A stretch of DNA of 64,000 bases from Euryodendron excelsum (lineage: Eukaryota > Streptophyta > Magnoliopsida > Ericales > Pentaphylacaceae), in the NCBI GenBank assembly GCA_033060915.1, contig CM065396.1, positions 10,213,501-10,277,500 of the forward strand, written 5' to 3'. The notes under the pieces were generated by a model. That model made no database searches and had not been told where the DNA came from. It was given only the letters and a program-made list of their open reading frames with translations. The position numbers were made by a program, and so were the translations under genes. This document shows, piece by piece, positions 47,416 through 58,138 of the stretch (the first letter of the stretch is position 1; each line of letters starts with the position of its first letter).

Positions 47416-48209
47416 CCACATTTTTCAAGTTTCTAATTTCACAACTTTTTTTAAATCTCTAATTCCACAACATTTTTCAAGTTTCTATTTCCACAAAATC
47501 TTTCCAAATCTCCAATCTATTTTCAAATTTCCAATTTCAAATTTCTATTTCGAAATCCCTATTTTCAATTTCCAAAACCTTCTTTCCAAATTCAAACTTC
47601 TACCTCTTTCTTTTCAAATCAAATCAATTTCTTTCCAAATCTATTTTTCAATTCTCTTTTTTCTTGCACTTGCATATCATGCATCATGTCTTTTTAAACA
47701 TTCATTTTCAAAGTGGATAGGATTGGTCATGTGTTAGTTGAAGACTCTCATAGGTGAATCTAGGGTAGATTGACATGTAGGTACTGAAAGGACGGGGTAG
47801 GGTGATGGCTTAGTGCGTCTTCCCTACACATAATCAACCTCCGGACTTAGATCACTGTTTTCAAAAGACCAAAATGGAGTTATTTTTCAAAAAGGGCTTA
47901 AATGTTTTCTAAAGGTTGCAAATAACCTGTTTTGTTAAAAACCCTCTCTTGAGGAGATATTTTCAAAATCATTTTCCAAAACCCTAAGTGTAGCTTTCGG
48001 ATTATGCTTAGTTTTTAGGTGACCTAACTCACCTTAATCAAGTTAGGTGGTAACTCCAAATCTTTTTCCAAAAGCCCTTTATTCAAATCAATTTTCAATT
48101 CAAACCTAGTCGCACTCATTCTTCTAGGAGGGTGAGTTCTAACGAAAGAGTACAGTGTTTTTCTCGCTTGTGTGTGTACTCCTCGAGTGCAAAAAATCTG
48201 GGCGCGACA

Positions 48210-48214
48210 TCGTG
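48210..48214 (+). repeat. Right target-site duplication of H
   Basis: TCGTG directly after the LTR end, paired with TCATA on the left. LTR A has TCAAG or TCGAG at the matching place. Confidence 0.65.
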
Positions 48215-48366
48215 GAATCAACTTTCTCGAGAGAAGGATTGGAATTAGAATTGAAAAAGGGGACTTACCGTCTTCGGAAAGATGTGCCTATTGGAATTGG
48301 AAAGGGGACTTATCGTATTCGGAAAGACGTGCCTAATTTGGAATTGGAAAGGGGACTTATTGTCTT
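48210..48366 (-). repeat. LTR G, continuation beyond solo LTR H
   Basis: Minus-strand family 1 sequence with three hairpin units (AAAGATGTGCC, GAAAGACGTGCC and similar). It is then cut by LTR I. The U3 start of G is missing. Confidence 0.8.
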
Positions 48367-49883
48367 TGTAAGCACCCCAATTTTGATCGCTTGGCAGTCT
48401 ACGGCCCGTCCCGACTTGTACTGAAGTCAATATGGACGTATTCCAATCGAAATCAACTCTCTAAATCTAATCCCGTCTATTCATCGCTTCGCGGGCCCCG
48501 CTAGGCCCAAAATGCCCCTAGGGGGCATTGTTCAGTCTAGTTCCAACGGGCGTGTCTTTCCAGAGACGGTAAGTCCCCTTTCCAATTTCAAATTAGGCGC
48601 GTCTTTCCGAAGATGGTAAGTCCCCTTTCAATTCCAATTCCAATCCCTCTCTCAAGACAGTTGATTCGTCGAGACGAAAATTCTATCCAATTTGGCACGT
48701 TTTTCAAAAAAAATCTCTTCGGAACGGTAAGTCCTTTTAAACCTGTCTATTGGGATAAGACCCCAAGTCCCCTAGATGGTAGAACGGTCCACCTTTGGCG
48801 CCTGCTAGCCCTCCAATACAGAAATATCCATTCAGGCACGCCTTCCGAGAAAGTTGATTCTCAGGCCCTAAGTCCCTTTAGCAGCTTCCTGAGATTAGGC
48901 AGTCTCAGGAATGATCGCGAACCGTCAGGGTAGCGAAAATACTCGCAAACATCGCAACCGTTAGAGTAGCGGAAATACTCGTAAACAGGTTGATATAGGG
49001 AATTGCCAACAAACCCCTGTATCACGAGACCGCCGTCAGAGTGGCAAAAACACTCAAAACCCAGGTCAACACCAGTGCTTGCTAGCCCACTCTGGTGAAA
49101 AATGACCAAACTGCCCCTAGGGCCATTTTTCGGCACGTTTCTCGAGAGCACACCTAAGTTCTCAGAATGGTAAGTCTACCCTTCCAAGATTGTCCTAGAG
49201 ATGATCCGGCATGATTAGGTGCCCTCTAGCCAATTTCGGGTCAATTTCGAGACTTTTTGGTCGAGATGACCATTTTGCCCCTAGGCATCCGAGCTCTTCG
49301 GGAACCACACCGACTCTGGATGTTAAACCGGTAACTTCTAGAGAATGCCTCCTACAATATTCTCAACCTTTCTTTACCTTTCCAGAGTATTCTGAGTCAG
49401 TTCCGACAAACCCGGTGTAAAATGACTATTTTGCCCCTAATGGGCCGGTCACCTTTTCTGACCACATCGGCTCTAGGTATCAAACCAGCAACCTTTGGGA
49501 ACATTCTAAATAATGTTTCCAAATCTCGAATCTTCTTTCGGGATGTTCCAAGTCCATCTCGGTAGCTTTCCGGCCCGGTTGACCGTTTTGCCCCTAATGG
49601 CCCGGTCAACCCTTCCGACACATCCTACCCTTATTTTTCAAGTCAAATACTTTCGAGACACTATTCTAAGTATTCCTACCCTTTCCCAGCCTTCTAGGTC
49701 ATTTCCGGTCCCTTAAATCATTCCTGGACTTTCCGGAGTCACTCTTAGTGAAGCCAGGCTAAAATTTGCATGGTAGTCACTACTACAGGTGCCCAAATCT
49801 TCCTAAGATCCGTTACTTGCCAACCTTAAAACTTTCCTAACTGGCTGGCGCCACTAGTAGGGGTGCCAAGCCAAGAAATGGCA

Positions 49884-49967
49884 TGGCGCCACTCCTAGTG
49901 GCGCCAAGAGAAAATTTGGCCTAGCACCACTACAACAGGCGCCATGTTTATCCCCTCTCTAAAAATA
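49884..49967 (+). promoter_or_regulatory. Promoter region of LTR I: perfect palindrome, mutated TATA
   Basis: The palindrome TGGCGCCACT, CCT, AGTGGCGCCA (49884-49906) is perfect over 10 bp. The TATA position reads TAAAAATA (49960-49967), one change from TATAAATA, 53 bp downstream. Confidence 0.55.
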
Positions 49968-50383
49968 CAGAGCCTCTTCCAGCATGAGAGAGGTCCACAA
50001 ACTCAGTTTGAAAATCCTAATATTTGATATACAGAGCTCGTAGCTTCCCTAAACCCTAGCTTCTCTAGGTTTTCCAAACCCTAGCCATCATACACAAACC
50101 CTAGCCTCCTATACATTCATACACACTCCTATACACTTATACACTAGCCTCAATCCTCCATTGAAGACTTGAAGTGTTGTAACTCGAAGCTTCTGAAGAT
50201 CGAAGAAGAGTTCCCGACGATCAAGACTGAAGTGAAGCGAAGACCGAAGAAAAGTAAGGCACTCAAAGCAAAGTGAAATAAACAAGACAAGGTAGGCTTT
50301 CTCTTTAAATTTCTGCACTTCCCCCTCTCTCTTCTCTCTCTTAACCCACTTGGGTTTCTTCTATTTTAATCCCCCATCTTCTT

Positions 50384-50406
50384 CCCCCCCCCCCCCCCCC
50401 CCCCCC
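50384..50406. repeat. Poly-C run of 23 in LTR I
   Basis: Expansion of a CCCCCC motif that the other LTRs have at this place (H near 45048, K near 62049). Confidence 0.9.
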
Positions 50407-50879
50407 TTTCTTTGAATGCTTGAATGCTTGAAACAAGGGGATTCCCAGTCCATGTGTAGGATTAGGCTATTGGAGAGTCACCATGTCAGGGGCTTTCTTT
50501 TAGTCTAACCGGAGACCACGTGGGTTCGGCCTCCTTGATTATGTGGTGAAGCCTTAACTTTGTATGTTCACGACCCCAAATTTGCATTGTGCATATCATG
50601 ATCTTGCATCTCTCCAAAATCGTTTTTAAACTCATTTTCAAAACTTGCATTAACATTGTTTTCAAAATTGCATCAAAATCTTCTTTTCCAAAATTTGTTT
50701 TCAAAATCACAATCCTAGGGTGATTCTAGCCTTTCCATGGCTAAGGTTGCTTTACGAAAGTGCTACATTTAAAGTGACTTTCATGATCCATATTTTCAAA
50801 TCTTGTTATTTTCAAAACCACTATCCTAAAGTGGTTCTAGCCCTCTTATGGTTAGAATTGCTTTAAGAAAGTGAGATAG

Positions 50880-52440
50880 TTTATATACATTCCAAAATCT
50901 CCTCCTAAAAATCTTTTTTCCAACATGCTTTCCATAAACTCTCTTTAAATTCCTTTCCAAAATTGTTTTCTAAAAACTCTCTCCAAAAATCTATTTTCCA
51001 AAACTTCTCTTTTCAAACTCCTTTCCAAAACACTCTCCTCAAAATTCGCTTTCCTAAAAACTCTTTCTTAAAAGTTTCTTCCAAAATTTTGTTTCCAAAA
51101 CTCTCTCAAAGTTTTACTTTCCAAAAACTTCCTTCCTAAAATTCTTTTGAAAATACGCTTTCTGAAAACCCATCTTTAGAATCTTCCTCCAAAATCTTCG
51201 TTTTCAAAATGCACTTTCCAATAAACTTAAACTCTTTCCTTAGAGCCCAAATCAAGCCCTAGAGCTAACAATTAAGAAATCCTAATTTTCTTTCCAAAAA
51301 CATGGTTTTCAAACTTGTCTTAAAACCTAGGTTTCCAAAACCTCCTGTCTTCTACATCAAAATCATAAGTTTCCAAAAACCTCTTCTCTACGCCAAAACC
51401 ATAGTCTTCCAAATCTAGGGTTTCTAAAACCTCCCTTTCGAAATCATTGTCAAATCCAATCTTCCTTTTAGGAAACCAAATCCCATCTTCCCTTTAGGAT
51501 ACCAAATCCAATCTCCCCTTTAGGAAACTAGATCCTATCCTTCATTTTTGGAAACAAAATCAAACCTTCTATTTTAGAAACAAAATTCAGTCTTTTGCTT
51601 TAGGAAATAGGAAACTCAATCCTTCCAAACCTAAATCTTTCCTAATTCAAATCCCCTTCCTAATCTTCCATTTCCCTAAATCTTAAGTTTCCAAAACTTG
51701 AACATGAAAATCTTTCCTAAATTTTGAAACTCAACTTCCACATCTCTCCTAATTCAACCCTTTCCTAATTCTATCCATTTTCAAATCTTAACTTTCCAAA
51801 TCTAAGTTTTCAAATCTTTCCTAAACTTAAACCATTCCTAATCTCAAGATCTTCTAAAACTCTAAAACTTTCTAAATTTCAAATCTTTCCAAATTCAAAG
51901 TTTTCCAAATTCAAAACTTTCTTTGGTTAAAACTTTCTAAACTCAAAACTTTCTAAATTCTAAACTTTCCTAAACTTCAATTCTTTTCAAATCTAAAACT
52001 TTCTAAACTCAAAACTTTCTTACTTTCAAAACTTCCCTATTTCAGAACATTAAAAATTCAAAACTTTCCTTTTTCGAAAATTTTCCTAAGTCAAAACCTT
52101 CTTAAGATGAAACCTTCCTAATTCCAAAACTTTTCTAAAGTGAAACTTTCCTAAAACGAAACTTTCTTAAAGTGACACTTTCGTAATTTGAAACTTCCCT
52201 AATTTGAACCCTTTCTAATTTGAATCTTTTCTAAATCTTCTAAGTCCAACGTTTGAGTCAAATATTTTCTGAAACTCTCCCAAGTCAAGTCAATTCTTCC
52301 TTAAACCTCAAGTCTTTCCTAAATCCTATCTTTCCTAAGTTTAGGTTTCCTAAACCTCCATCTTTCTAAAACAAGTCTAAATCTTTCTTCTAAGTTCTAT
52401 CTTTACGAATCCAAATTCCAATCTTCTATTCTAAGTTCAA
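50880..52440 (+). repeat. Degenerate short-repeat tract in LTR I
   Basis: Same CTTTCCTAA/TTCAAAA composition as in LTR H, somewhat shorter. Confidence 0.8.
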
Positions 52441-52479
52441 ATCAAATTCTTTTTCAAATCAAAACCTTCTATTTTCTAT

Positions 52480-52553
52480 CGGACTCTTGTCCGAACTATG
52501 ACTGACTTGATTCCTCCAAAAGGATACGTAGGCAACCCTCATGGGTGCGGTCA
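52480..52553 (+). other. Conserved folded block in LTR I
   Basis: CGGAC-TCTT-GTCCG (5 bp), TGACT ... GGTCA (one U-G pair), TCCT/AGGA, GATACGTAGGCAACC and ACCC-TCAT-GGGT. Confidence 0.58.
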
Positions 52554-53043
52554 CAACATTTTTCAAGTTTCTATTTCCACAAAATCTTTCCAAATCTCCA
52601 ATCTATTTTCAAACTTCCAATTCCAAATTTTTATTTTCAAAATCTCTATTTTCAATTTCCAAAACCTTCTTTCCAAATTTAAACTTCTATCTCTTACTTT
52701 TCAAATCAAATCAATTTCTTTCCAAATCTATTTTTCAATTCTCTTTTCTTGCACTTGCATATCATGCATCATGTTAAATTTCTTTTTAAACATTTCTTTT
52801 TAAACATTTCTTTTTCAAAGTGGATAGGATTGAACATTGGTTAGTTGAAGACTCTCATAGATAAATCTAGGGTAAATAGACATATAGGTACAGCAAGGGC
52901 GGGGTAGGGTGATGGCTTAGTGCGTCTTCCTTACACCTAACCAACCTCTGAGCCTAGATCACTATTTTCGAAAGACCAAAAGAAGTTATTTTTCTAAAAA
53001 GGGCTTAATATTTTCTTTGGCAACCTTTTGAAATTAACCAAAT

Positions 53044-54130
53044 TTATCTTTGGCACCTACACTTAGGTTATATTAATCTGAGATGAATTTCTTGACTGGT
53101 TAAGGATGGGCTATTAGGTTCATTAGAAGTGGAGACATTTCCAGTTTCTGAATCCTGCTTGGAATGTAAGATGACCAAGCGGCCTTTTGTAGCCAAAGGT
53201 AATAGGTCAAAGGAGGTATTGTAATTGGTTCACTTTAATTTGTGTGACCCCATAAATATCCAAGCTAGAGGTGGCTTTGAGTATTTTATTACTTTCATTG
53301 ATGATTACTCAAGGTTTGAGTATATTTATTTGATGCACCATAAGTCTACATGCTATGAGAAATTCAGGGTGTTTAAGGTAGAAATGGAAAAGCGTCATGG
53401 TGAATGTATTAAGACACTATGATCTGATTGTGGTGGCAAGTACCTCTTGGGAGAATTTTTGGATTACTTATCAGATGAGAGAATTGAGTCCCAGTTGTTT
53501 GCACCAGGTATGCCATAACAGAATGGTGTAGCAGAAAGAAGGAACATAACTCTTATGGATATGGTTAGATCTATGATGAGTTATTCAAATTTGCCTAATT
53601 TGTTTTGGGGTCATGCATTGAAAACAGCAGCATACATTCTAAACTTGGTACCATCTAAGTCAATACCTGTCACTCCCATAGAACTGTGGAATGGGCGCAA
53701 GCCTAGTCTACGCCATGTTCGGATATAGGGGAGTCCAACACACGTGCTAAAAGGGAAAATAAATAAGTTGGAATCAAGAACATATATTTGTTTCTTTGTT
53801 AGGAACCCTAAAGGAACAAAGGGTGGTTTATTTTATTGTCCTAAGGATCAGAACGCCATTGTTAGCACCAATACCCGATTCTTCAAAGAGGACTATGTAA
53901 TGAACCATAAACCTAGAAGTAAGATCGTTCCAGAAAAGCTGAGAGGAGATAGACCGGCACATAGTTCTTCATTACCTTTAGTAAAAGAAGAAGCACCACA
54001 AGACAAAGTCATTAACATCTCATTGCTTTGTCATAGTGGGAGAAATGTGGTGACTTAGGATGATACTGAAACGCAGCGTGCAAATACCATCAACACGTTG
54101 GTTCCACAACCAGCGCATGATGACACCAAA
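53044..54130 (+). pseudogene. pol: Copia pol fragment: GAG-pre-integrase and integrase, decayed
   Basis: The fragment opens with the pre-integrase motif WHLHLGYINLR (53044) and, after a frameshift, CLECKMTKRPF (the CxxC half of the zinc finger). The integrase core follows: LVHFNLCDPINIQARGGFEY, FITFIDDYSRF, then a stop, [36 protein letters not shown] and [19 protein letters not shown]. In this core, D of the LVHsDL motif is replaced by N and D of SDRGGEY is present. The E lies in QNGVAERRN. The C-terminal KGTKGGLFYCPKDQ part ends near 54058. RT is absent because element J begins there. It is probably the displaced continuation of copia element E. Confidence 0.85.
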
Positions 54131-54141
54131 ATTTGGTGTGC

Positions 54142-55380
54142 TGTTGTAGGCACCCAAAATAAAACCGATACCCAAAAACAATTATGTAGTAGTGTGAGTA
54201 AGGATCATTCCCACGAAGAATGTTTAGTCTCATTTTATGCTATGTGACGAAAGAAGGGGGGTTTTAGATGTAATGAAAACTATTTTAATAATCATAACTA
54301 CGAAACAATTCAGATTAAAGTATTGAAATCAGTAAGAAGAACAAACCTTGGTCTAGGTAAACATCCACCATCGGAATTTACAACTGATCATTGATGCAAG
54401 CATTTCAATTTACACATTGAATATTCACCGTCGGAATTATTTTCCTATCTCTCCTTAGTTATAGTTAATAGAAACAAGCGATTTAATAAACCCTAACTAT
54501 TAAACAACCTAGGATAAGCACACAAGGTTTAATCTATTAGCAGTTTTAAGAATTAGAGAGATCAATGAAACTAAACAACACAAGCACATGCGGTTGCATT
54601 TAATTTAGTCGACTGCCCCTCCTAAGATATAATAATTCCCAACGTAGTGAATCATTAAATCTCAGTTGTTTCACAAATCAAAGGAATTAAACAATTACAG
54701 ATTTGATATCTAACTCAGCAGTAGATTGCGATGATTAATAAACTAGTAGGCCTCCTAGTGATTAAACAAGACAATCATGAAAATATGCACAGAAGAACAT
54801 CTGATACTCAAAGTATAAATCGAATAATGAAAACAAATTAGATCTTACACTTTATTATTAATTCCAAGATTTCTGTCTCATTTGACCAAGATTCAGAGTT
54901 TAGCCACACAGGGCTATGAAAACAACTCAAATAATGACCTTGAATAATATGAAAAACGTCAATAACCCTAAAAACAAAACAATCCTAGCTTTTATAGACT
55001 TCTGAAAATCTACAGCTGTGCAAGACCATTCGAACACCCTTTCCACCGTTCGAACTCATCGAACCACCGTTCAAACGGTATGTCGAGCGGACTTCGAACG
55101 GTAAAACCTGCTCTCTGAATCTTTCGAACGCTCTTCAAACCTGAGCTTGATGTGTATCAGTTTGACGTAGCGTTCGAACGCATACTTAGCCGTTCGAACG
55201 CTTCTTCGAACGCTACTTCTAATCTTGCGTGAATTCGCCACTTTTAAGCTAGGATATTCTTCCTGGGCATTCCATAGCACCCCAAGTCAAAATATAAGAA
55301 TAGTGAGTATCTTTAGGTACCAAATAAGTATAAAAGATTAAATATTAAGGGAGAAAAGTATGACATTCGCATTCTCATCA
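54142..55380 (-). repeat. 3' LTR of element J
   Basis: It starts TGATGAGAATGCG at 55380 right after the polypurine tract. The end is set at CCTACAACA (54142) and may be a few bases off. About 1.24 kb. It has a TATAAAAG box (54996-54989) and a cluster of TTCGAAC palindromes upstream (55020-55210). The first 0.55 kb recurs at 24679-25254. Confidence 0.78.
54989..55210 (-). promoter_or_regulatory. Promoter region of the J LTR: TATA box and TTCGAAC cluster
   Basis: TATAAAAG is at 54996-54989. Upstream (55020-55210) TTCGAAC or its close variants occur about nine times, several as CGTTCGAACG. The fragment at 24860-25090 has the same cluster. Confidence 0.5.
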
Positions 55381-55396
55381 AATTCTCCCACACTTT
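55381..55396 (-). other. Polypurine tract of element J
   Basis: AAAGTGTGGGAGAATT on the minus strand, directly next to the LTR start; typical of Athila elements. Confidence 0.85.
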
Positions 55397-56754
55397 TAGC
55401 CTTTGCTCATCCTCGAGCAAAACTCAAACTCACTTTCCTTAGACATCAAAGTTGTAACAAAGAACAACCAAACTCTTCAAAGCTCATAACATATCATGAA
55501 CAACATTCTCGAACAACTCGCAATCACTTAGCAAGCATTTCCACTTAAAGATGGAGTAAATTGAATGGGTAGACCCTCATGGAAATAAACACTTGACTCT
55601 CATGTATTTAAATTGTATGTATACTCAAATTCATTCCAATAAAAATGATCTACCATAGGCTCGCATATCTTCTCATTCTCCACCACTAGGATCACATGCA
55701 GAACACGAATCATAAGGACTTTTCAGGGGTTATAACGGGGTTTAGGATCAAGGTGAGAATATTTGGGAATGTAGCTTAAAAGCCATCGAAACTAGTGGAG
55801 CAAAAATGAATCAACTCAATTTCGAATATATAGAACATGTAAAATCAATCGCTCCATTCAACAGCTTCTATCTTTGTATATATCCCATATAAGCAGACCC
55901 ATTTCTTAGAATTTTAGGAAGAATTATGAATATGAATAATTTGTGATATTAAAAGCAATTTCCTCCATCACTTCCCTTCTCTTTTTTTTTTTCTTCCTTT
56001 TTTTTTTCTCTTTCAAAATTATATCAACAATGGAACTCATGAATTGAGAATGAAAACATGTTCATTTTCACCAACCATAGCCCTACCACAATTCCTAACA
56101 CCCCCACACTTATTTCTCGCCCACCCATACATATCATAAGGATGAATAATGCTCCACTAGCTCTACGGCTTGGGTAAAGGCATTATTATTTTTTCAGGTT
56201 TAAAGCTTGTAATGTGGGTTCACAATAACGACATATCAAACTCAAAGAGCTTCACAAAGGAAAAAATTAATTACAAGGTTGGCTATTTGGCTTATGTAGC
56301 TTATAACAAAGATGGCCTTAATCATGTTCATGCATGCATGTGTCAATATGACCTCGAAGAGAGTCAAGGCAAGTTCTAGAGAAACAAATCCATGGAAGAA
56401 CATTTCACATGAAAGAAAATAGTGATTGATATGGATGTGTCAGTCTAAAGGCTCAAAATCTCACCAGCTTTTGTCTACCAAATTCAGTCACTCCAATCTC
56501 AAGTAAAATAACTAGACTAATTAATTCTAAGTTGGAATATTACTTACTCAATCATGCTATGAATTCTTCAAGCTTAATTGAATCTTGTGTTATTATTTTT
56601 TATTTTTTTTTTCAAAACAAATACGAAAACACAACCTAAATCCCCTCCCCCACACTTAAAACTTACATTGTCCCCAATGTAAAGTAAAATGCACAGAAAG
56701 GGCAGAGATAACCAATATATAAATGCGAAAATAAGAAAAGAAAAATGAACTTCC
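55397..56754 (-). other. 3' non-coding region of element J
   Basis: Athila elements often have an extra (envelope-like) frame here, but none is recognisable. The GAGGATGAGCAAAGGCTAAA motif before the polypurine tract and the GGACAATGTAAGTTTTAAG motif near 56670 are typical Athila 3' sequence. Poly-T tracts lie at 55980-56010 and 56595-56615. A 69-codon plus-strand frame at 56170-56379 looks fortuitous. Confidence 0.65.
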
Positions 56755-56772
56755 CTTGGGTTGCCTCCCAAG
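56755..56772 (-). other. Conserved hairpin after J pol
   Basis: CTTGGG-AGGCAA-CCCAAG on the minus strand, 47 bp after the integrase stop codon. I recall this stem-loop from many Athila-type elements. It could act in RNA processing or 3' end definition. Confidence 0.7.
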
Positions 56773-56818
56773 CAATGCCTTTGTTTATTGTCTTGGGCTC
56801 GACTCCATGCTTCCTTCT

Positions 56819-58138
56819 TCAATCCGTATAAATCAGATCCTCAAGGTCCAGTTTTCCTACATTCTCTATTTGAAAACCTTCATAGAATTGCTTAAGTTGG
56901 TGGCCATTCACCTTCAACACTTTGGAAGTGGCTAAGCTTTGAATTTCAACTGCACCATGAGGAAAAATATTAGTAACAAGAAAAGGTCCAATCCAACGAG
57001 AACGCAACTTACCTGGAAACAAACGAAGACGTGATTGGTAGAGAAGAACTTTCTGACCAACTTTAAACTCCCTAGAAATCATCTTGTCATGAAAAGCCTT
57101 CGTCTTTTCCTTGTAAATCCTTGCACTCTCATAGGCATCATTGCGAATTTCCCCTAACTCTTGTAATTGCAATTTCCTATGTTCTCCACTTTCATCCATC
57201 TTTATGTTAAAACTCTTGATAGCCCAGTAAACTTTGTGTTCTAACTTAACTAGAAGGTGGCACAGTTTTCCAAATACCAATCGATAAGGTGACATACCAA
57301 TGGGCATTTTATATGCAGTCCTGTACACCCACAAAGCATCATCCAAGCGCAAAGTCCAATCTTTTCTACTTGGGTTGACCGTCTTTTCAATGATGGACTT
57401 GATCTCTCGATTTGACACTTCTGCTTGTCCACTAGTTTGTGGATGATATGAAGTTGACACCTTGTATGTTACATGGTACTTTCTCAACAAAGTTGCTACA
57501 GTTCGATTGCAAAAGTGAGTACCTCGATCACTTATTAGAGTTCTTAGAATTCCAAACCTGGAGAATATGTCAAACTTGATAAAATCTGCAACAACTTTAG
57601 AATCATCAGTCCAGGTGGCTTTAGCTTCCACCCATTTCAAGACATAATCAACAACAAGCAAGAAATAAACATAACTGAAAGATACATGAAATGGTCCCAT
57701 GAAATCAATGCCCCAAACATAAAAAATTTCACAAAATAGTATGGGATTTTGTGGCATCTCATTCCTGTGGGATATATTACCTATCTTTTGACAAGGATCG
57801 TATGACTTACAATAAGAAAATGAATATCGAAATAGAGATGGCCAATAAAAACCACATTCTAGCATTTTTCTCGCTGTTCTCTTGGCTCCAAAGTGACCTC
57901 CACAAGCATAAGAATGACAAAAGGTTAAAATAGACATGATTTCATTTTCAGGAATGCACCTTCTCATCACTTGATCCGCACATTGCTTCCATAAGTATGG
58001 GTCATCCCACACATAGTATTTGGCATCACTCTTGATCTTATCTCTTTTAGCCTTAAACAAACCAGTAGGTAGTATGTTAATAACCAAATAATTTACAATA
58101 TTTGTATACCAAGGTAATGTCACACTTGCGAAAAACAA
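56819..58138 (-). CDS. pol: Integrase part of Athila Pol (element J), uninterrupted frame
   Basis: Integrase inserts the element's DNA into nuclear DNA. The 439-codon frame is open but starts mid-polyprotein (a TTG, preceded by the codons for ETFPDEQ and a stop), so it is not a gene start. The zinc-finger segment has H75 and H82, but the usual CxxC reads YDPC (Tyr113, Cys116), so one metal ligand appears lost; Cys110 lies nearby. The catalytic triad is D145 (GIDFMGPF), D204 (ISDRGTHF) and E240 (TSGQAEVSN). The C-terminal part has the Athila pattern [20 protein letters not shown] and the GPF motif [20 protein letters not shown]. Length and order are those of Athila integrase. It ends at TGA or TAG just before the hairpin. 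Confidence 0.88.
   Translation of the reverse strand: MFFASVTLPWYTNIVNYLVINILPTGLFKAKRDKIKSDAKYYVWDDPYLWKQCADQVMRRCIPENEIMSILTFCHSYACGGHFGAKRTARKMLECGFYWPSLFRYSFSYCKSYDPCQKIGNISHRNEMPQNPILFCEIFYVWGIDFMGPFHVSFSYVYFLLVVDYVLKWVEAKATWTDDSKVVADFIKFDIFSRFGILRTLISDRGTHFCNRTVATLLRKYHVTYKVSTSYHPQTSGQAEVSNREIKSIIEKTVNPSRKDWTLRLDDALWVYRTAYKMPIGMSPYRLVFGKLCHLLVKLEHKVYWAIKSFNIKMDESGEHRKLQLQELGEIRNDAYESARIYKEKTKAFHDKMISREFKVGQKVLLYQSRLRLFPGKLRSRWIGPFLVTNIFPHGAVEIQSLATSKVLKVNGHQLKQFYEGFQIENVGKLDLEDLIYTD

Larger units (their letters stand above)
42728..48209 (+). repeat. LTR H, complete solo LTR (Tat LTR family 1)
   Basis: It starts TGTAAGCACC and ends GGGCGCGACA, 5482 bp. Both sides continue as LTR G: GACTTACCGTCTCATA on the left, TCGTGGAATCAAC on the right, matching uninterrupted sequence in LTR A (near 6450). 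No internal region exists, so it is a solo LTR left by recombination between two LTRs. It is the most complete family 1 LTR in plus orientation and serves as reference for the others. Confidence 0.93.
48367..53020 (+). repeat. LTR I, Tat LTR family 1, 3' end lost
   Basis: It starts TGTAAGCACCCC and follows LTR H to about 53020, breaking off roughly 0.3 kb before the expected end. Copia sequence follows. It carries only two hairpin units (48550-48610), a palindrome and altered TATA box (49884-49967), a G-box (50517-50522), the degenerate tract (50880-52440), a folded block (52480-52553) and the terminal hairpin (52904-52934). The missing end, together with the missing rest of G and part of copia E, points to one deletion spanning the junction. 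Confidence 0.85.

Noticed and set aside
54115..54141. Possible decayed Athila primer-binding site next to J's LTR (TTTTGGTGTCAT on the minus strand)
   Set aside because: The first few bases fit after several transitions but the rest does not, and copia sequence follows directly; a primer-binding site is not expected beyond a 3' LTR.
57751..57933. 60-codon plus-strand frame
   Set aside because: Shadow of the Athila integrase frame.
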